Positions 1 through 7,099 of a stretch of 11,969 bases of DNA are shown piece after piece. Location: positions 1-11,969 of the forward strand of contig JBAQYV010000044.1 of NCBI GenBank assembly GCA_049790315.1. Direction: 5' to 3'. The stretch comes from DASPOJ01 sp049790315. Its GTDB lineage: Bacteria > Acidobacteriota > Terriglobia > Acidiferrales > UBA7541. A program made the translations under genes and the position numbers. The first letter of the stretch is position 1. Every line of letters begins with the position of its first letter. Below the pieces are notes generated by a model, which had not been told where the DNA came from, did no database searches, and worked only from the letters and a program-made list of their open reading frames with translations.

Positions 1-617
1 TGCTCGTCCACTTGCCCCGCGGAATCGAACGCCGCGCGAATCGCTTTGGGCGTAATTTCATTGAACATCACGCGAAATATTTTCTTCCGCATGTCTTTCG
101 GCACGTCGGCCGCCACCGGTGGCGCGATCGCCTTATCTTCCGCTTGTTCCGCCGCTGTGCGCCTTCCTCTTCGACCCCATCGATTCACCGCGGGCACATA
201 TCCATCGAAGAGGTCGCCCTTCGACATCGTCAGAACTTCCGTCAAATGCGCGCAGATCGCTTCGCCTTCGCGATCGGGATCGGCAGCCAGATAAACCGCG
301 TCCGCAGTCGACGCCGCTTTCCTTAAATCGTTCACGACTTTATCTTTGCCGGGAATCACCACGTAAGTCGGCTCAAATATTTTCGCCGGATTGTATGGAC
401 GCACTTTCACTTCCGGCTTTTTCTTGGCGCTCGCGCGTCTCTTGGTTTTTTTCTTCGCGGGCTTATCGGCATCCGGCGGCAGAACGATGCCGATGTCCTT
501 CTTCGGCAGATCCATCACGTGGCCAATGGAGGCCTTGACGCTGAAATTGCGCCCCAGATATTTATTGATCGTCTTGGCCTTGGCCGGTGATTCGACGATA
601 ACGAGCGATTTTCCCAT
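1..617 (-). CDS. topA: DNA topoisomerase I, N-terminal part (cut by window edge)
   Basis: Type IA topoisomerase that relaxes negative supercoils through a 5'-phosphotyrosine intermediate. The 205 visible residues start at an ATG whose complement is at 615-617 and continue past the left edge. The protein opens with VIVESPAKAKTI (E9 and K13 of the TOPRIM fold), then SIGHVMDLP near residues 30-38, then the acidic TOPRIM motif DPDREGE (D113, D115, E117), then RVMFNEIT near 182-189, where domain III begins. The active-site Tyr lies outside the window. A Lys/Arg-rich stretch at about residues 52-72 is inserted after the GHVMDLP segment; shorter family members lack it. No strong Shine-Dalgarno sequence precedes the ATG. 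The gene is transcribed away from bshB1 and lies downstream of dprA on the same strand. The family assignment is secure; only the 3' end is missing. Confidence 0.96.
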   Translation of the reverse strand, partial: MGKSLVIVESPAKAKTINKYLGRNFSVKASIGHVMDLPKKDIGIVLPPDADKPAKKKTKRRASAKKKPEVKVRPYNPAKIFEPTYVVIPGKDKVVNDLRKAASTADAVYLAADPDREGEAICAHLTEVLTMSKGDLFDGYVPAVNRWGRRGRRTAAEQAEDKAIAPPVAADVPKDMRKKIFRVMFNEITPKAIRAAFDSAGQVDE

Positions 618-964
618 TGGCCTGTTGTAAACCTAAATGCGGTTCGAAGATAGCTCTGTGTCCTTCTAAGCACCGCGCCCCGCGCGTTTCCGCTTACTAC
701 CTTTGACGCCGCGAACGACAGTGGCGTTGGATGATGCGCGATTCAAAAAGGGTTCAAGACCAACGGGAAGGGACACATTCAGTCTACATGGTTTGTCAAG
801 CGCGCGCGTCGCCGCGGGCCATCACAATCGAATCGAGCGTTCTCACGCAAGACTCGTCATTCGATCGCGAGCAGCGCTCACCGTGCGCCATAATCGACTG
901 CGGGCCCTACTTCGAGCCCGCCACATTAATGTAGAATCGGTGCGCGAATTCGGGCGGCAACCGA
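618..964. other. Divergent intergenic region between topA and bshB1
   Basis: This is a 347-bp stretch with no convincing gene. It must hold the 5' regions of topA (leftward) and bshB1 (rightward). On the bshB1 side there is a -10-like TAGAAT at 932-937, overlapped by the perfect palindrome ACATTAATGT (923-932), and a short inverted repeat CGGGC/GCCCG at 901-905 and 916-920. No good -35 hexamer sits at the right distance, so promoter assignment is weak. Open frames crossing the region have unusual, Arg-rich composition and look like chance. Confidence 0.6.
923..937 (+). promoter_or_regulatory. Possible bshB1 -10 element with overlapping palindrome
   Basis: TAGAAT at 932-937 is a fair -10 hexamer, 27 nt ahead of the bshB1 ATG. 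The palindrome ACATTAATGT (923-932) overlaps its first base, where a repressor could act. The best upstream match to -35 (TTCGAG, 911-916) is poor and 15 nt away, so this is tentative. Confidence 0.25.
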
Positions 965-1711
965 ATGAAGACAAAAATGAAACTCGATCTGCTGGCAATT
1001 GCTCCGCATCCCGACGATGTCGAACTGACCTGCGGCGGCACGCTGCTCAAAATGGCCGGCGCCGGCTATCGCACCGGCATACTCGATCTCACCGAGGGCG
1101 AAACCGGCACGCGTGGCACACCCGCGGCCCGCCTGCGCGAAGCCGCGCGCGCCGCGAAACTCCTGGGCGTCGCCGTCCGCCGCAATCTCTCGTTGCCCGA
1201 TGCGCATCTCCGAGTTTGCGACGAGTACAAGGAAGCCATCGCCAAAATCATCCGCGAATTCGAGCCGCACACCGTGATTCTTCCGTACTGGGAAGGCCGC
1301 CATCCCGATCACTACACCGCCGCGACGCTGGGCTATGAGGCGTGCTTCATAGCCGGCCTGAAAAATTACGCCATCGAGGGTGAGGCCTTCCGACCATCGA
1401 AAATTATCTACGCAGCCGCATATTCCGACGTGAAACCCACCTTCGCCGTGGACATCACGAAGTATTACGATCGCCGCCGCCGCGCAATCCTCTCCTACGC
1501 CTCGCAGTTCGATCCACCCGCACGCGAAAAGCGCGCGCAAGCGGCGCTTGAGAAGAGGGTCGCCCTCCCGCTCGATCAACTTGAGCAGCGCATGAGCCTG
1601 GTCGCGCGCCACTACGGCGCAATGATCGGTGTGCGATACGCCGAAGGCTTCGTGGTGAAGGAAGTTTTCCAGGTGGACGATGTCGTGCGTATGCCCGTCC
1701 GTTCGATGTAA
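965..1711 (+). CDS. bshB1: LmbE-family N-deacetylase, bacillithiol biosynthesis type (BshB1)
   Basis: Zinc-dependent deacetylase of 248 residues, the usual size for the BshB1 group of the LmbE/PIG-L family. BshB1 removes the acetyl group from GlcNAc-malate to give GlcN-malate, the second step of bacillithiol synthesis in the cytosol. Visible motifs are PHPDDVEL near residues 14-21 (the HPDD zinc and catalytic motif), LTEGETGTRGT near 42-52, and HPDH near 115 (third zinc ligand region). The end, YGAMIGVRYAEGF followed by VDDV, is typical of BshB1. The start at 965 (MKTKMKL) is not fixed: Met5 at 977 is also possible and neither has a strong ribosome site. bshA and bshC are not in the window, so the pathway role rests on family resemblance. 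A related deacetylase acting on another N-acetyl sugar remains possible. Confidence 0.88.
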   Translation: MKTKMKLDLLAIAPHPDDVELTCGGTLLKMAGAGYRTGILDLTEGETGTRGTPAARLREAARAAKLLGVAVRRNLSLPDAHLRVCDEYKEAIAKIIREFEPHTVILPYWEGRHPDHYTAATLGYEACFIAGLKNYAIEGEAFRPSKIIYAAAYSDVKPTFAVDITKYYDRRRRAILSYASQFDPPAREKRAQAALEKRVALPLDQLEQRMSLVARHYGAMIGVRYAEGFVVKEVFQVDDVVRMPVRSM

Positions 1712-1737
1712 GCGCTCGATGCAAGTGCGCGCTCCAC

Positions 1738-2865
1738 TCACACCAGCGCGCGCAGAAATTGTTTCCCCGGCAATTGCCGTACCACGCCGCGCATTTCCAT
1801 TTCGCACAGCGCCGCCAACACCTCCGACGAATTTAGGCCCGCATTTTCAACTAGCTCATCCACGTGCACACTGGCGTCGGCTTTGAGCAGCGAATAGATT
1901 TTGCGCTCGATCTCGCCCATGGCTTGCTCAACCAGCAATTCGCGCTCCTTCGCCGGCGCTTCCTCGACGGGAAACAATTCCGTGCGCACCGGCGTCGGCA
2001 ATTCTTCGATCACGTCTTCCCATCCGGCCACAAGTTTCGCGCCTTGGCGAATCAATTGGTGCGGTGCGAAGCTCATCGGCTCGGTCACATTGCCCGGCAC
2101 AGCGTAAATTTCCCGGCCGAATTCCATGCCCAGCCGCGCCGTGATTATCGAGCCGGAATATTGCTCGCCCTGCACAACCACAGCGCCTAGCGCCAGGCCG
2201 GCGACGATTCGATTGCGAATCGGAAAATTTTCCGGCGCGGGATGCGTGCCGAGCGGAAACTCCGAAATGATCACGCCGCGCTTCTCGACTTCTGCGTACA
2301 ACTTTTTATTCTCTTTCGGATATTGAACGTCGATTCCCGTCCCCAAAACCCCAATCACGCCGCCTCGCGACGCCGCGCAAGCCCCGCGTTGCGCCGAAGC
2401 ATCGATCCCGCGCGCCAAACCGCTCGCGATCACCAGACCCCGCGCCGCCAAATCGCGTCCCAGCCGTTCAGCCACCTGATTGCCGTACGGCGTCGGCCGG
2501 CGCGTCCCGACAATCGCAATCACATGCCGGTTAAGCACACTCGCATCGCCGCGCAAATAAAGCAGCGGCGGCGGATCGTAAATCGAGCGCAGCAACTTCG
2601 AATACGCCGGTTCATCCCAGTTCAAAAGTTGTGCGCCAATTTTCCGCAGTTCGGCCAGTTCTTTTTCCGCCGCCGAGAGAGCGCGCTGGCCGTGAATCGC
2701 TTGCGCTACCGGCGCGGGAATCCGGCACGCTTCAAGCTCCGTCAAACTTGCGCGAAAAATGTTTTCTGGTGCGCCGAATTTTCCGAGCAGCCGCCCGATC
2801 AGCCGCGCGCCCAGTCCGGGCGTCAGCCCAAGTGCCAGCCAATACAGGGAAGCGTCGAGTTCCAC
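1738..2865 (-). CDS. dprA: DNA-processing protein DprA (Smf)
   Basis: DprA binds incoming single-stranded DNA and loads RecA during natural transformation, in the cytosol. The 375 residues show the expected order. An N-terminal helix-hairpin-helix/SAM-like part covers about 1-60 (GLTPGLGARLIGRLL). The Rossmann-like core covers about 85-290, with IVGTRRPTPYG near 118-128, ASGLARGIDASAQRGA near 147-162, GVLGTGIDVQYP near 172-183, SEFPLG near 201-206, FPIRNRIVAGLA near 214-225, SGSIITARLGMEFGREIYAVPG near 237-258 and LIRQGAKLV near 271-279. A winged-helix-like C-terminal domain covers about 315-372. The start is a GTG (complement at 2863-2865); no in-frame ATG lies early enough to keep the N-terminal domain. 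It converges on bshB1 with a 26-bp gap. A HAD phosphatase gene lies 107 bp upstream on the same strand. Function in competence cannot be judged from here. Confidence 0.95.
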   Translation of the reverse strand: MELDASLYWLALGLTPGLGARLIGRLLGKFGAPENIFRASLTELEACRIPAPVAQAIHGQRALSAAEKELAELRKIGAQLLNWDEPAYSKLLRSIYDPPPLLYLRGDASVLNRHVIAIVGTRRPTPYGNQVAERLGRDLAARGLVIASGLARGIDASAQRGACAASRGGVIGVLGTGIDVQYPKENKKLYAEVEKRGVIISEFPLGTHPAPENFPIRNRIVAGLALGAVVVQGEQYSGSIITARLGMEFGREIYAVPGNVTEPMSFAPHQLIRQGAKLVAGWEDVIEELPTPVRTELFPVEEAPAKERELLVEQAMGEIERKIYSLLKADASVHVDELVENAGLNSSEVLAALCEMEMRGVVRQLPGKQFLRALV

Positions 2866-2873
2866 GGCCGCGA

Positions 2874-2902
2874 CACTAACCGCGTGTTGGCCGAACTGTC
2901 AA
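2874..2902 (-). promoter_or_regulatory. Possible dprA promoter with perfect -35
   Basis: On the minus strand a consensus TTGACA lies at 2902-2897, 31 nt ahead of the dprA GTG. The hexamer 17 nt downstream, TTAGTG (2879-2874), is a poor -10. The call rests mainly on the -35 and its position. Confidence 0.25.
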
Positions 2903-2972
2903 GTCTGCGCTCGATTACTCAAGCAGATAGGCTGAATGCTGTCGCCGCGTTCCCGCGCTGGCCGGCCGTCCA

Positions 2973-3593
2973 TTAACCCCGAATCAGCCCAACCTTCACC
3001 AGTTCCGCGCGAAGCCCCGGCGGATCCGTGAACACGATCCCGTGCATGCCCAGCGCCCTCGCGGCCTCCACATTCAGTCTACGGTCGTCAATATACACGG
3101 CGTGCGCCGGATCGATCGCGAACCTCTCCAGGAACAACTGAAAGATTCGCGTATCGGGCTTCACCATTCCCTCGTCGCCGGAAACCAGCGTCTCGCGAAA
3201 CCATTCCAGAAACTTGAATCGCCGCTGCGCCACGGGGTACGTTTCCGACGACCAATTCGTCAGCGCATACAACGGAACTCCGCCGTCTCGTAGCTCCGCC
3301 AAAATCTCTACGCTGCCGGCGATCGCCCCGCCCAGCATCTCCTCGTAGCGATCCACCCACGCGTCGATCAATTTCGCCTTGCTCGGATGCTCCGATTTCA
3401 ATAAAGCGCTAGCCTCGGCAAACGTGCGCCCGGCGTCTTGCCGCTCATTCCACTCCGCCGTGCAAACGTTCGCCAGAAAATCCTCCATCGCCGCGTCATC
3501 TCCGCCAAACAGCTTGCGATATAAATGCCGCGGGTCCCAATCAATCAGCACTCCCCCGAGATCGAACACCGCTACAGAGCGATTGGTCATCAT
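2973..3593 (-). CDS. HAD-superfamily hydrolase (subfamily IA, variant 3; YihX-like phosphatase)
   Basis: Cytosolic phosphatase-type protein of 206 residues. HAD motif I is VFDLGGVLIDWD with nucleophile D11; the usual second Asp is Gly (DLG), as in the YihX-like group. Motif II is ALTNWSSE (T112), motif III the Lys in GMVKPD (K145), and motif IV VYIDDRRLNVEAARALG (D169, D170). EWNERQDAGRTF near 47-58 is typical of this subgroup. The substrate cannot be read from the sequence; sugar phosphates are a reasonable guess from YihX. The start is one of two adjacent ATGs (complements at 3591-3593 and 3588-3590). The frame stays open 50 codons further upstream, but that part does not resemble HAD proteins and would run into the next gene. 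No Shine-Dalgarno sequence precedes the start, and a TAGAAT lies only 7 nt upstream. Confidence 0.9.
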   Translation of the reverse strand: MMTNRSVAVFDLGGVLIDWDPRHLYRKLFGGDDAAMEDFLANVCTAEWNERQDAGRTFAEASALLKSEHPSKAKLIDAWVDRYEEMLGGAIAGSVEILAELRDGGVPLYALTNWSSETYPVAQRRFKFLEWFRETLVSGDEGMVKPDTRIFQLFLERFAIDPAHAVYIDDRRLNVEAARALGMHGIVFTDPPGLRAELVKVGLIRG

Positions 3594-3646
3594 GGAAATA
3601 ATTCTATCGAACGCAGGCGCGCTGCGGGCGGGAATCCGGAAAGCCG

Positions 3647-3675
3647 TTGAGACGCCAGCAAGAGAAGCGTATGAT
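3647..3675 (+). promoter_or_regulatory. Sigma-70-like promoter for the secreted LprI-like gene
   Basis: TTGAGA (3647-3652) and TATGAT (3670-3675) are separated by exactly 17 nt, each close to consensus. Transcription would start near 3682, giving a leader of about 43 nt that contains the ribosome site GAGAGG at 3713-3718. This is the best promoter match found in the window. Confidence 0.65.
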
Positions 3676-3724
3676 GCGCCAACCCGAGGGAATTCCGACT
3701 TAGCCACGATCAGAGAGGCACAAC

Positions 3725-4852
3725 ATGCGGTCCATTGAAGCATTGCGCCCCGCGCAGGTTGGCCACGCGTTTCTCCGCAACACCAAACTTAGGCGCCTTC
3801 TGGCCCTTGCGGCGCGACTCTCACTGGCCGGCATCATTTTCTTGTTCCCCGCAGCGCGACGCGAATTCGCAAACGCGCAGGAAATGGCGCCCGGACCTCA
3901 GCACCAGGATGCGCAGCCTCCCGCGACGCCGCCTTCGCAATCTCCCGAATCCTCAGCGCCTCAACCGGCGGCTGCGCAGTCCCCAGCGGCCGAGTCCGCG
4001 CCCGAGCCCGCGCCCGAGCCGTTCGATCCCGCCATTTTTCAGAAAACGGTACCAGGCGATCAGCTCACATTTCTGAGCAGCATCGACGGCCAGCAAACAA
4101 ACGTCGTCATCCGAAACAAGGCCTACGCCAAATTGCTGCGTAGCGTGGTGCCCGACTGCCTGTTTCACCTCGGCACCGACATGCCGGTCTCCGGCGCTCT
4201 CGAATTTGCCCTGGGCGGCAAGCCCGTGCCGGCTCAAATCCGCGACGGGCGATACGTAATGGTGTCCAGCCTGGTCGATATGTCCGTCAAGGCTCGTGGA
4301 TTCCTGTGGATCGATATGCAGACCGGCATCGCCCTCGGCGGAATTTATTTTCGCCCGTACAATGGCGAACCCACGCCGACGCTTACAATTTTTTCCCGGC
4401 AAGTGAAAGAAAAATCCCTCGAGATGAGCCAGCTTCCGCCTGCCTTCGTGGCCGACCTGGCTCAGTGGTCCGGTCCAGCCCACATCCCGCCCGTGGAGAC
4501 GCGCTATTTCATCACCGGTTCCGACGAAAAAATTCTTCTCGCGCACGATGAGGATTATTGCGTCGCTGCGCCTGGATACCCCGATCCCGACGAGGACACT
4601 TGCGAACAAATGAACGCCGATGCCGCCGACACCGACATGACCGCGGCCTACTATCTCGAGCAAACCAATCACATTCCAAATTCCACCGAGCGGACGATCA
4701 CCGGTGACGAACAGGTCTCATGGATACAAATCCGCGACGACACCTGCCGCGCGGACGCCGACCCTCTCCGCTGCCACATCCGCATGACGCGCGAACACAC
4801 CCGCGTCATCGTTCACCGCGCTGCGCCACCGCCGCACATGCCCCATCATTGA
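3725..4852 (+). CDS. Exported protein with Pro-rich spacer and LprI/DUF1311-like C-terminus
   Basis: 375 residues, not recognised as a named protein. The start is supported by GAGAGG six bases ahead of the ATG. A basic N-terminus and a hydrophobic segment (about 25-42) end in ANAQ, so signal peptidase cleavage after A51 is likely. Residues about 54-100 are Pro/Ala/Gln/Glu-rich (a PEPAPEP run), a flexible spacer. Residues about 100-275 form a central domain I cannot assign. The C-terminal part (about 275-362) has C279 and C293, then DEQVSWIQIRDDTC with W333, R337 and C341, then C350 and R355. This resembles the Q..W..xRD..C pattern and later Cys of LprI/DUF1311 proteins, some of which inhibit lysozyme. 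It probably acts in the periplasm or on the surface, with disulfides. The likeness to LprI is by motif only; the function is unknown. It is convergent with another exported protein gene. Confidence 0.8.
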   Translation: MRSIEALRPAQVGHAFLRNTKLRRLLALAARLSLAGIIFLFPAARREFANAQEMAPGPQHQDAQPPATPPSQSPESSAPQPAAAQSPAAESAPEPAPEPFDPAIFQKTVPGDQLTFLSSIDGQQTNVVIRNKAYAKLLRSVVPDCLFHLGTDMPVSGALEFALGGKPVPAQIRDGRYVMVSSLVDMSVKARGFLWIDMQTGIALGGIYFRPYNGEPTPTLTIFSRQVKEKSLEMSQLPPAFVADLAQWSGPAHIPPVETRYFITGSDEKILLAHDEDYCVAAPGYPDPDEDTCEQMNADAADTDMTAAYYLEQTNHIPNSTERTITGDEQVSWIQIRDDTCRADADPLRCHIRMTREHTRVIVHRAAPPPHMPHH

Positions 4853-4857
4853 TGTTG

Positions 4858-4875
4858 CCGGGAATGTCTTCCCGG
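4858..4875 (+). terminator. Stem-loop just after the LprI-like gene
   Basis: CCGGGAA (4858-4864) and TTCCCGG (4869-4875) form a perfect 7-bp stem with loop TGTC, starting six bases after the stop codon. No T-run follows on either strand, so a classic intrinsic terminator is not shown. A second hairpin, CGCCGAA/TTCGGCG, lies at 4913-4928. Either could serve this convergent gene pair. Confidence 0.4.
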
Positions 4876-5016
4876 ATGGCGGCGCGGAATTCTTCGTGAC
4901 TCCAGCGTACGCCGCCGAACTTTCGGCGATTCACATTTCCGATTGCACGTCGTCTGTGCGGCCCGCGCTGGTTGGCGCCTGAGCGGCCGGTCTGTCGCGC
5001 GGATCCCATGCCCGTA

Positions 5017-6195
5017 CTACGTTGCGTTGGTGAAGAAACGAATTACGTAGATCACTTCGCGCGACGGCCGCACTGCGCCCGGCGCCGTTCCCGGTCCGCA
5101 CGAACACTGTGCCGCCGCGGCCTTGTTCGCGCTATCGAGCGCGGCCTGATTCAATTCCTCCGCCGTGCTCGCAAGAATTTCAGATTCAGCCAGTTGGCCG
5201 CCCTTCCCGGTGATCCCCGTCACCACCACGATCTGCGATCCGCGCGGCGAGTTCATCGCTTGCGTACTGAAATTTGAGGGCAGACCGCCAATCGCATAAA
5301 TTTCGGGGCCCTGCGTAGACGGCCCCGCCCCCAGCGCCGTAAGCCCCTCGCCGCTGAACATCGCGCTGCTCGGCCCAATGGGATCTGTCACGCTCAACGT
5401 TCGCGCTTCCACCACCGTTCGTCCCGCTTCCGCAATTGTGAATTCGCTGGGAATGATCTTGTCGTGAAAATGAATGCTATCCGAATAAGCGTAGTGGTAA
5501 TAAATTCCGGGCACGGGAGAGTAAGTCGCCAGCAATCCCGTGTTCGAGTCGATGCAATACTCGTACTCATTCCAATTGCGCGCGCCCGTAGGCGTTCGCT
5601 TGCCCACACGATGAGCAATTAGAACGCACTGAAGCTCCGCGCCATTCAATGTGCCGCTCGCCGTGCGCACCGACGCGTGCTCATGAATCCACGTGTACTG
5701 AAAAAAAATCGCGTCTCGAACTTCCGCCAGCCGCAAAGGAATGGCGTTCGTCGGCCGGTTGCTCGATAACAGGCTGTCCTTCGTCAGAAAAATCCCCGAA
5801 AACGAAGGTCCATCGGCCGTCCAGCGATAAATATCTCGACCGGGGGAAATATCTTCGATGGCCCATTCCGCGCTCGACCCTGTGGCGGGATCGATCGACG
5901 TAAAAATTGTGTTCAGGTCGTAGGGCTGCGCGCGCACATTCGAAAGATTCCGCGCTTTCTCAAGCAAGCTCAGTGCGCCCGCGCGCTGCGCGCCATCGTC
6001 GGCCGCCTGCGCCTCGCCCGTCACTAGTTCCAATGGATCGTTCGGCACCGCCGGCGCGCCAATCGACTCGGGTGAAATTCGCCCATAAGGCGGCACAGGG
6101 AACGGTACGCCTGTCGCGGGAACCGGCTCCTGGGCCCACAATGCGCTCGAAAACAATAGCGCCGCCGCGACCCAACAAAACCAGCGAAGCGTCAT
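5017..6195 (-). CDS. Exported protein of unknown function with TonB-like C-terminal stretch
   Basis: 392 residues starting at the ATG complementary to 6193-6195. GCGAGG lies about 9 nt upstream. An in-frame TTG at 6216 is less likely because it would place basic residues ahead of a complete signal sequence. The N-terminus (WFCWVAAALLFSSALWAQ) is a signal peptide with cleavage near A21. The central part, about 100-290, is rich in aromatic and beta-type residues and has a possible disulfide pair, C190 and C214. Residues about 321-387 (IVVVTGITGKGGQ, then ESEILAS, then LNQAALDSANKAA, ending VIYVIRFF) follow the outline of a TonB C-terminal domain: strand, gly turn, 'aAl.a' helix and final strand. 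They lack the usual W-x-F/P segment and carry a CSC (364-366). No transmembrane anchor other than the signal sequence is seen. Role unknown; it resembles lineage-specific acidobacterial exported proteins. Confidence 0.75.
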   Translation of the reverse strand: MTLRWFCWVAAALLFSSALWAQEPVPATGVPFPVPPYGRISPESIGAPAVPNDPLELVTGEAQAADDGAQRAGALSLLEKARNLSNVRAQPYDLNTIFTSIDPATGSSAEWAIEDISPGRDIYRWTADGPSFSGIFLTKDSLLSSNRPTNAIPLRLAEVRDAIFFQYTWIHEHASVRTASGTLNGAELQCVLIAHRVGKRTPTGARNWNEYEYCIDSNTGLLATYSPVPGIYYHYAYSDSIHFHDKIIPSEFTIAEAGRTVVEARTLSVTDPIGPSSAMFSGEGLTALGAGPSTQGPEIYAIGGLPSNFSTQAMNSPRGSQIVVVTGITGKGGQLAESEILASTAEELNQAALDSANKAAAAQCSCGPGTAPGAVRPSREVIYVIRFFTNAT

Positions 6196-6385
6196 GGCAC
6201 GCGACCTCGCCCGCAAAATAATTGTTCGATTCCTGCCTTAACCCCTAAACCAACGGAATCCTAACTCCGCCACCAAAGCCACGCAAGTTTTCGGTTCGGC
6301 GAGCGCTCGTCACCAGGAAGCGCGCTCGGAATGGGATCGGAACAGGAGTGCCGGTCCGGCGGCGACGAAACCAGCGAGATCAAAA

Positions 6386-7099
6386 CTAACCATTCGGCCC
6401 GGAACCATGGGCGAACAGGACTTCTTCCGCCCGCGCCGCGAGATTGGGAACCAGCCAGCGAAACAGCAACGTAGCCGCAAATCCGCCGAGAAATTGCGCC
6501 ACCGTGAACCAGGCAACGTCTGTCGGCCGTATTCCCGCAAATGTGTCACTTAGGCATCGCGCAATCGTAACCGCTGGATTCGCAAACGATGTGGACGCGG
6601 TGAACCAGTAGGCCGCCGTGATGTAAGCGCCCACGGCGAAAGGCACGGCGCTCGACCGCAATCGCGAACATCCCCAAATCACCGACATTAAGCCGAAGGT
6701 CGCCACGAATTCACTGAACACTTGACTCGGTCCGCTCCGGACATGACGCGAAAGAGAAAATGGTCGCAATCCAAACATCATGTGCGCCACCACCGCCCCG
6801 GAGATTCCACCGAACACTTGGGCAGCTATGTAGTGCGGAGTTTCCCTCCAACGCAATCCGCCCTCCAAAGCGTCCATGATCGTGACGACCGGATTGAGAT
6901 GTGCGCCGGAAATTCCACCGAACGCGAAAATCAAAGCCACCAGTGCCGCGCCCGTCGCAATCGTATTTGCGAGCAGTGCCACGGCCACATTCCCGCCGGC
7001 CAGGCGCTCTCCCATAATCCCGGAACCCACGACCGCCGCCACAAGGAATGCGGTGCCAATAAATTCGGCAACGACGCGACGCGCGAGCGATGCTTTCAT
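6386..7099 (-). CDS. aqpS: MIP-family channel, AqpS-like arsenite-permeable aquaglyceroporin
   Basis: Inner-membrane channel of 237 residues with six expected membrane helices. The two half-helix motifs are NPV (69-71; the usual first NPA with Ala changed to Val) and NPA (174-176), followed by R181 of the selectivity filter. The N-terminus RRVVAEFIGTAFLVAAVVGSG is typical of the family. The start ATG overlaps the arsC stop as ATGA (7096-7099), which indicates translational coupling. The frame is open further upstream, but that lies inside arsC. Placement directly after arsC in an arsR-led operon matches the AqpS proteins of Sinorhizobium type, which let arsenite made by ArsC flow out of the cell. 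Substrate preference is inferred from context; water or glycerol transport cannot be excluded. Confidence 0.88.
   Translation of the reverse strand: MKASLARRVVAEFIGTAFLVAAVVGSGIMGERLAGGNVAVALLANTIATGAALVALIFAFGGISGAHLNPVVTIMDALEGGLRWRETPHYIAAQVFGGISGAVVAHMMFGLRPFSLSRHVRSGPSQVFSEFVATFGLMSVIWGCSRLRSSAVPFAVGAYITAAYWFTASTSFANPAVTIARCLSDTFAGIRPTDVAWFTVAQFLGGFAATLLFRWLVPNLAARAEEVLFAHGSGPNG

Noticed and set aside
703..1338. Plus-strand open frame overlapping the start of bshB1
   Set aside because: Arg/His/Ser-rich with no family pattern; it overlaps bshB1 in another frame, which has clear catalytic motifs.
1711..1733. Two-way terminator between bshB1 and dprA
   Set aside because: Only a 5-bp AGCGC/GCGCT stem with a 13-nt loop; too weak.
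926..1807. Long minus-strand open frame opposite bshB1
   Set aside because: Antisense shadow caused by GC-rich codon use; no recognisable motif, and it would overlap the end of dprA.
3594..3743. 50-codon N-terminal extension of the HAD phosphatase
   Set aside because: Not HAD-like, overlaps the promoter and 5' end of the divergent gene, while the ATG pair at 3593/3590 matches the family N-terminus.
3953..4672. Minus-strand frame opposite the LprI-like gene
   Set aside because: Antisense to a gene with a good promoter, ribosome site and signal peptide; Gly/His/Val-rich shadow sequence.
6300..6327. Terminator for the ars operon
   Set aside because: GAGCGC/GCGCTC has a 15-nt loop and no T-run; the CGAGCGCTCG palindrome there may be a chance GC-rich word.
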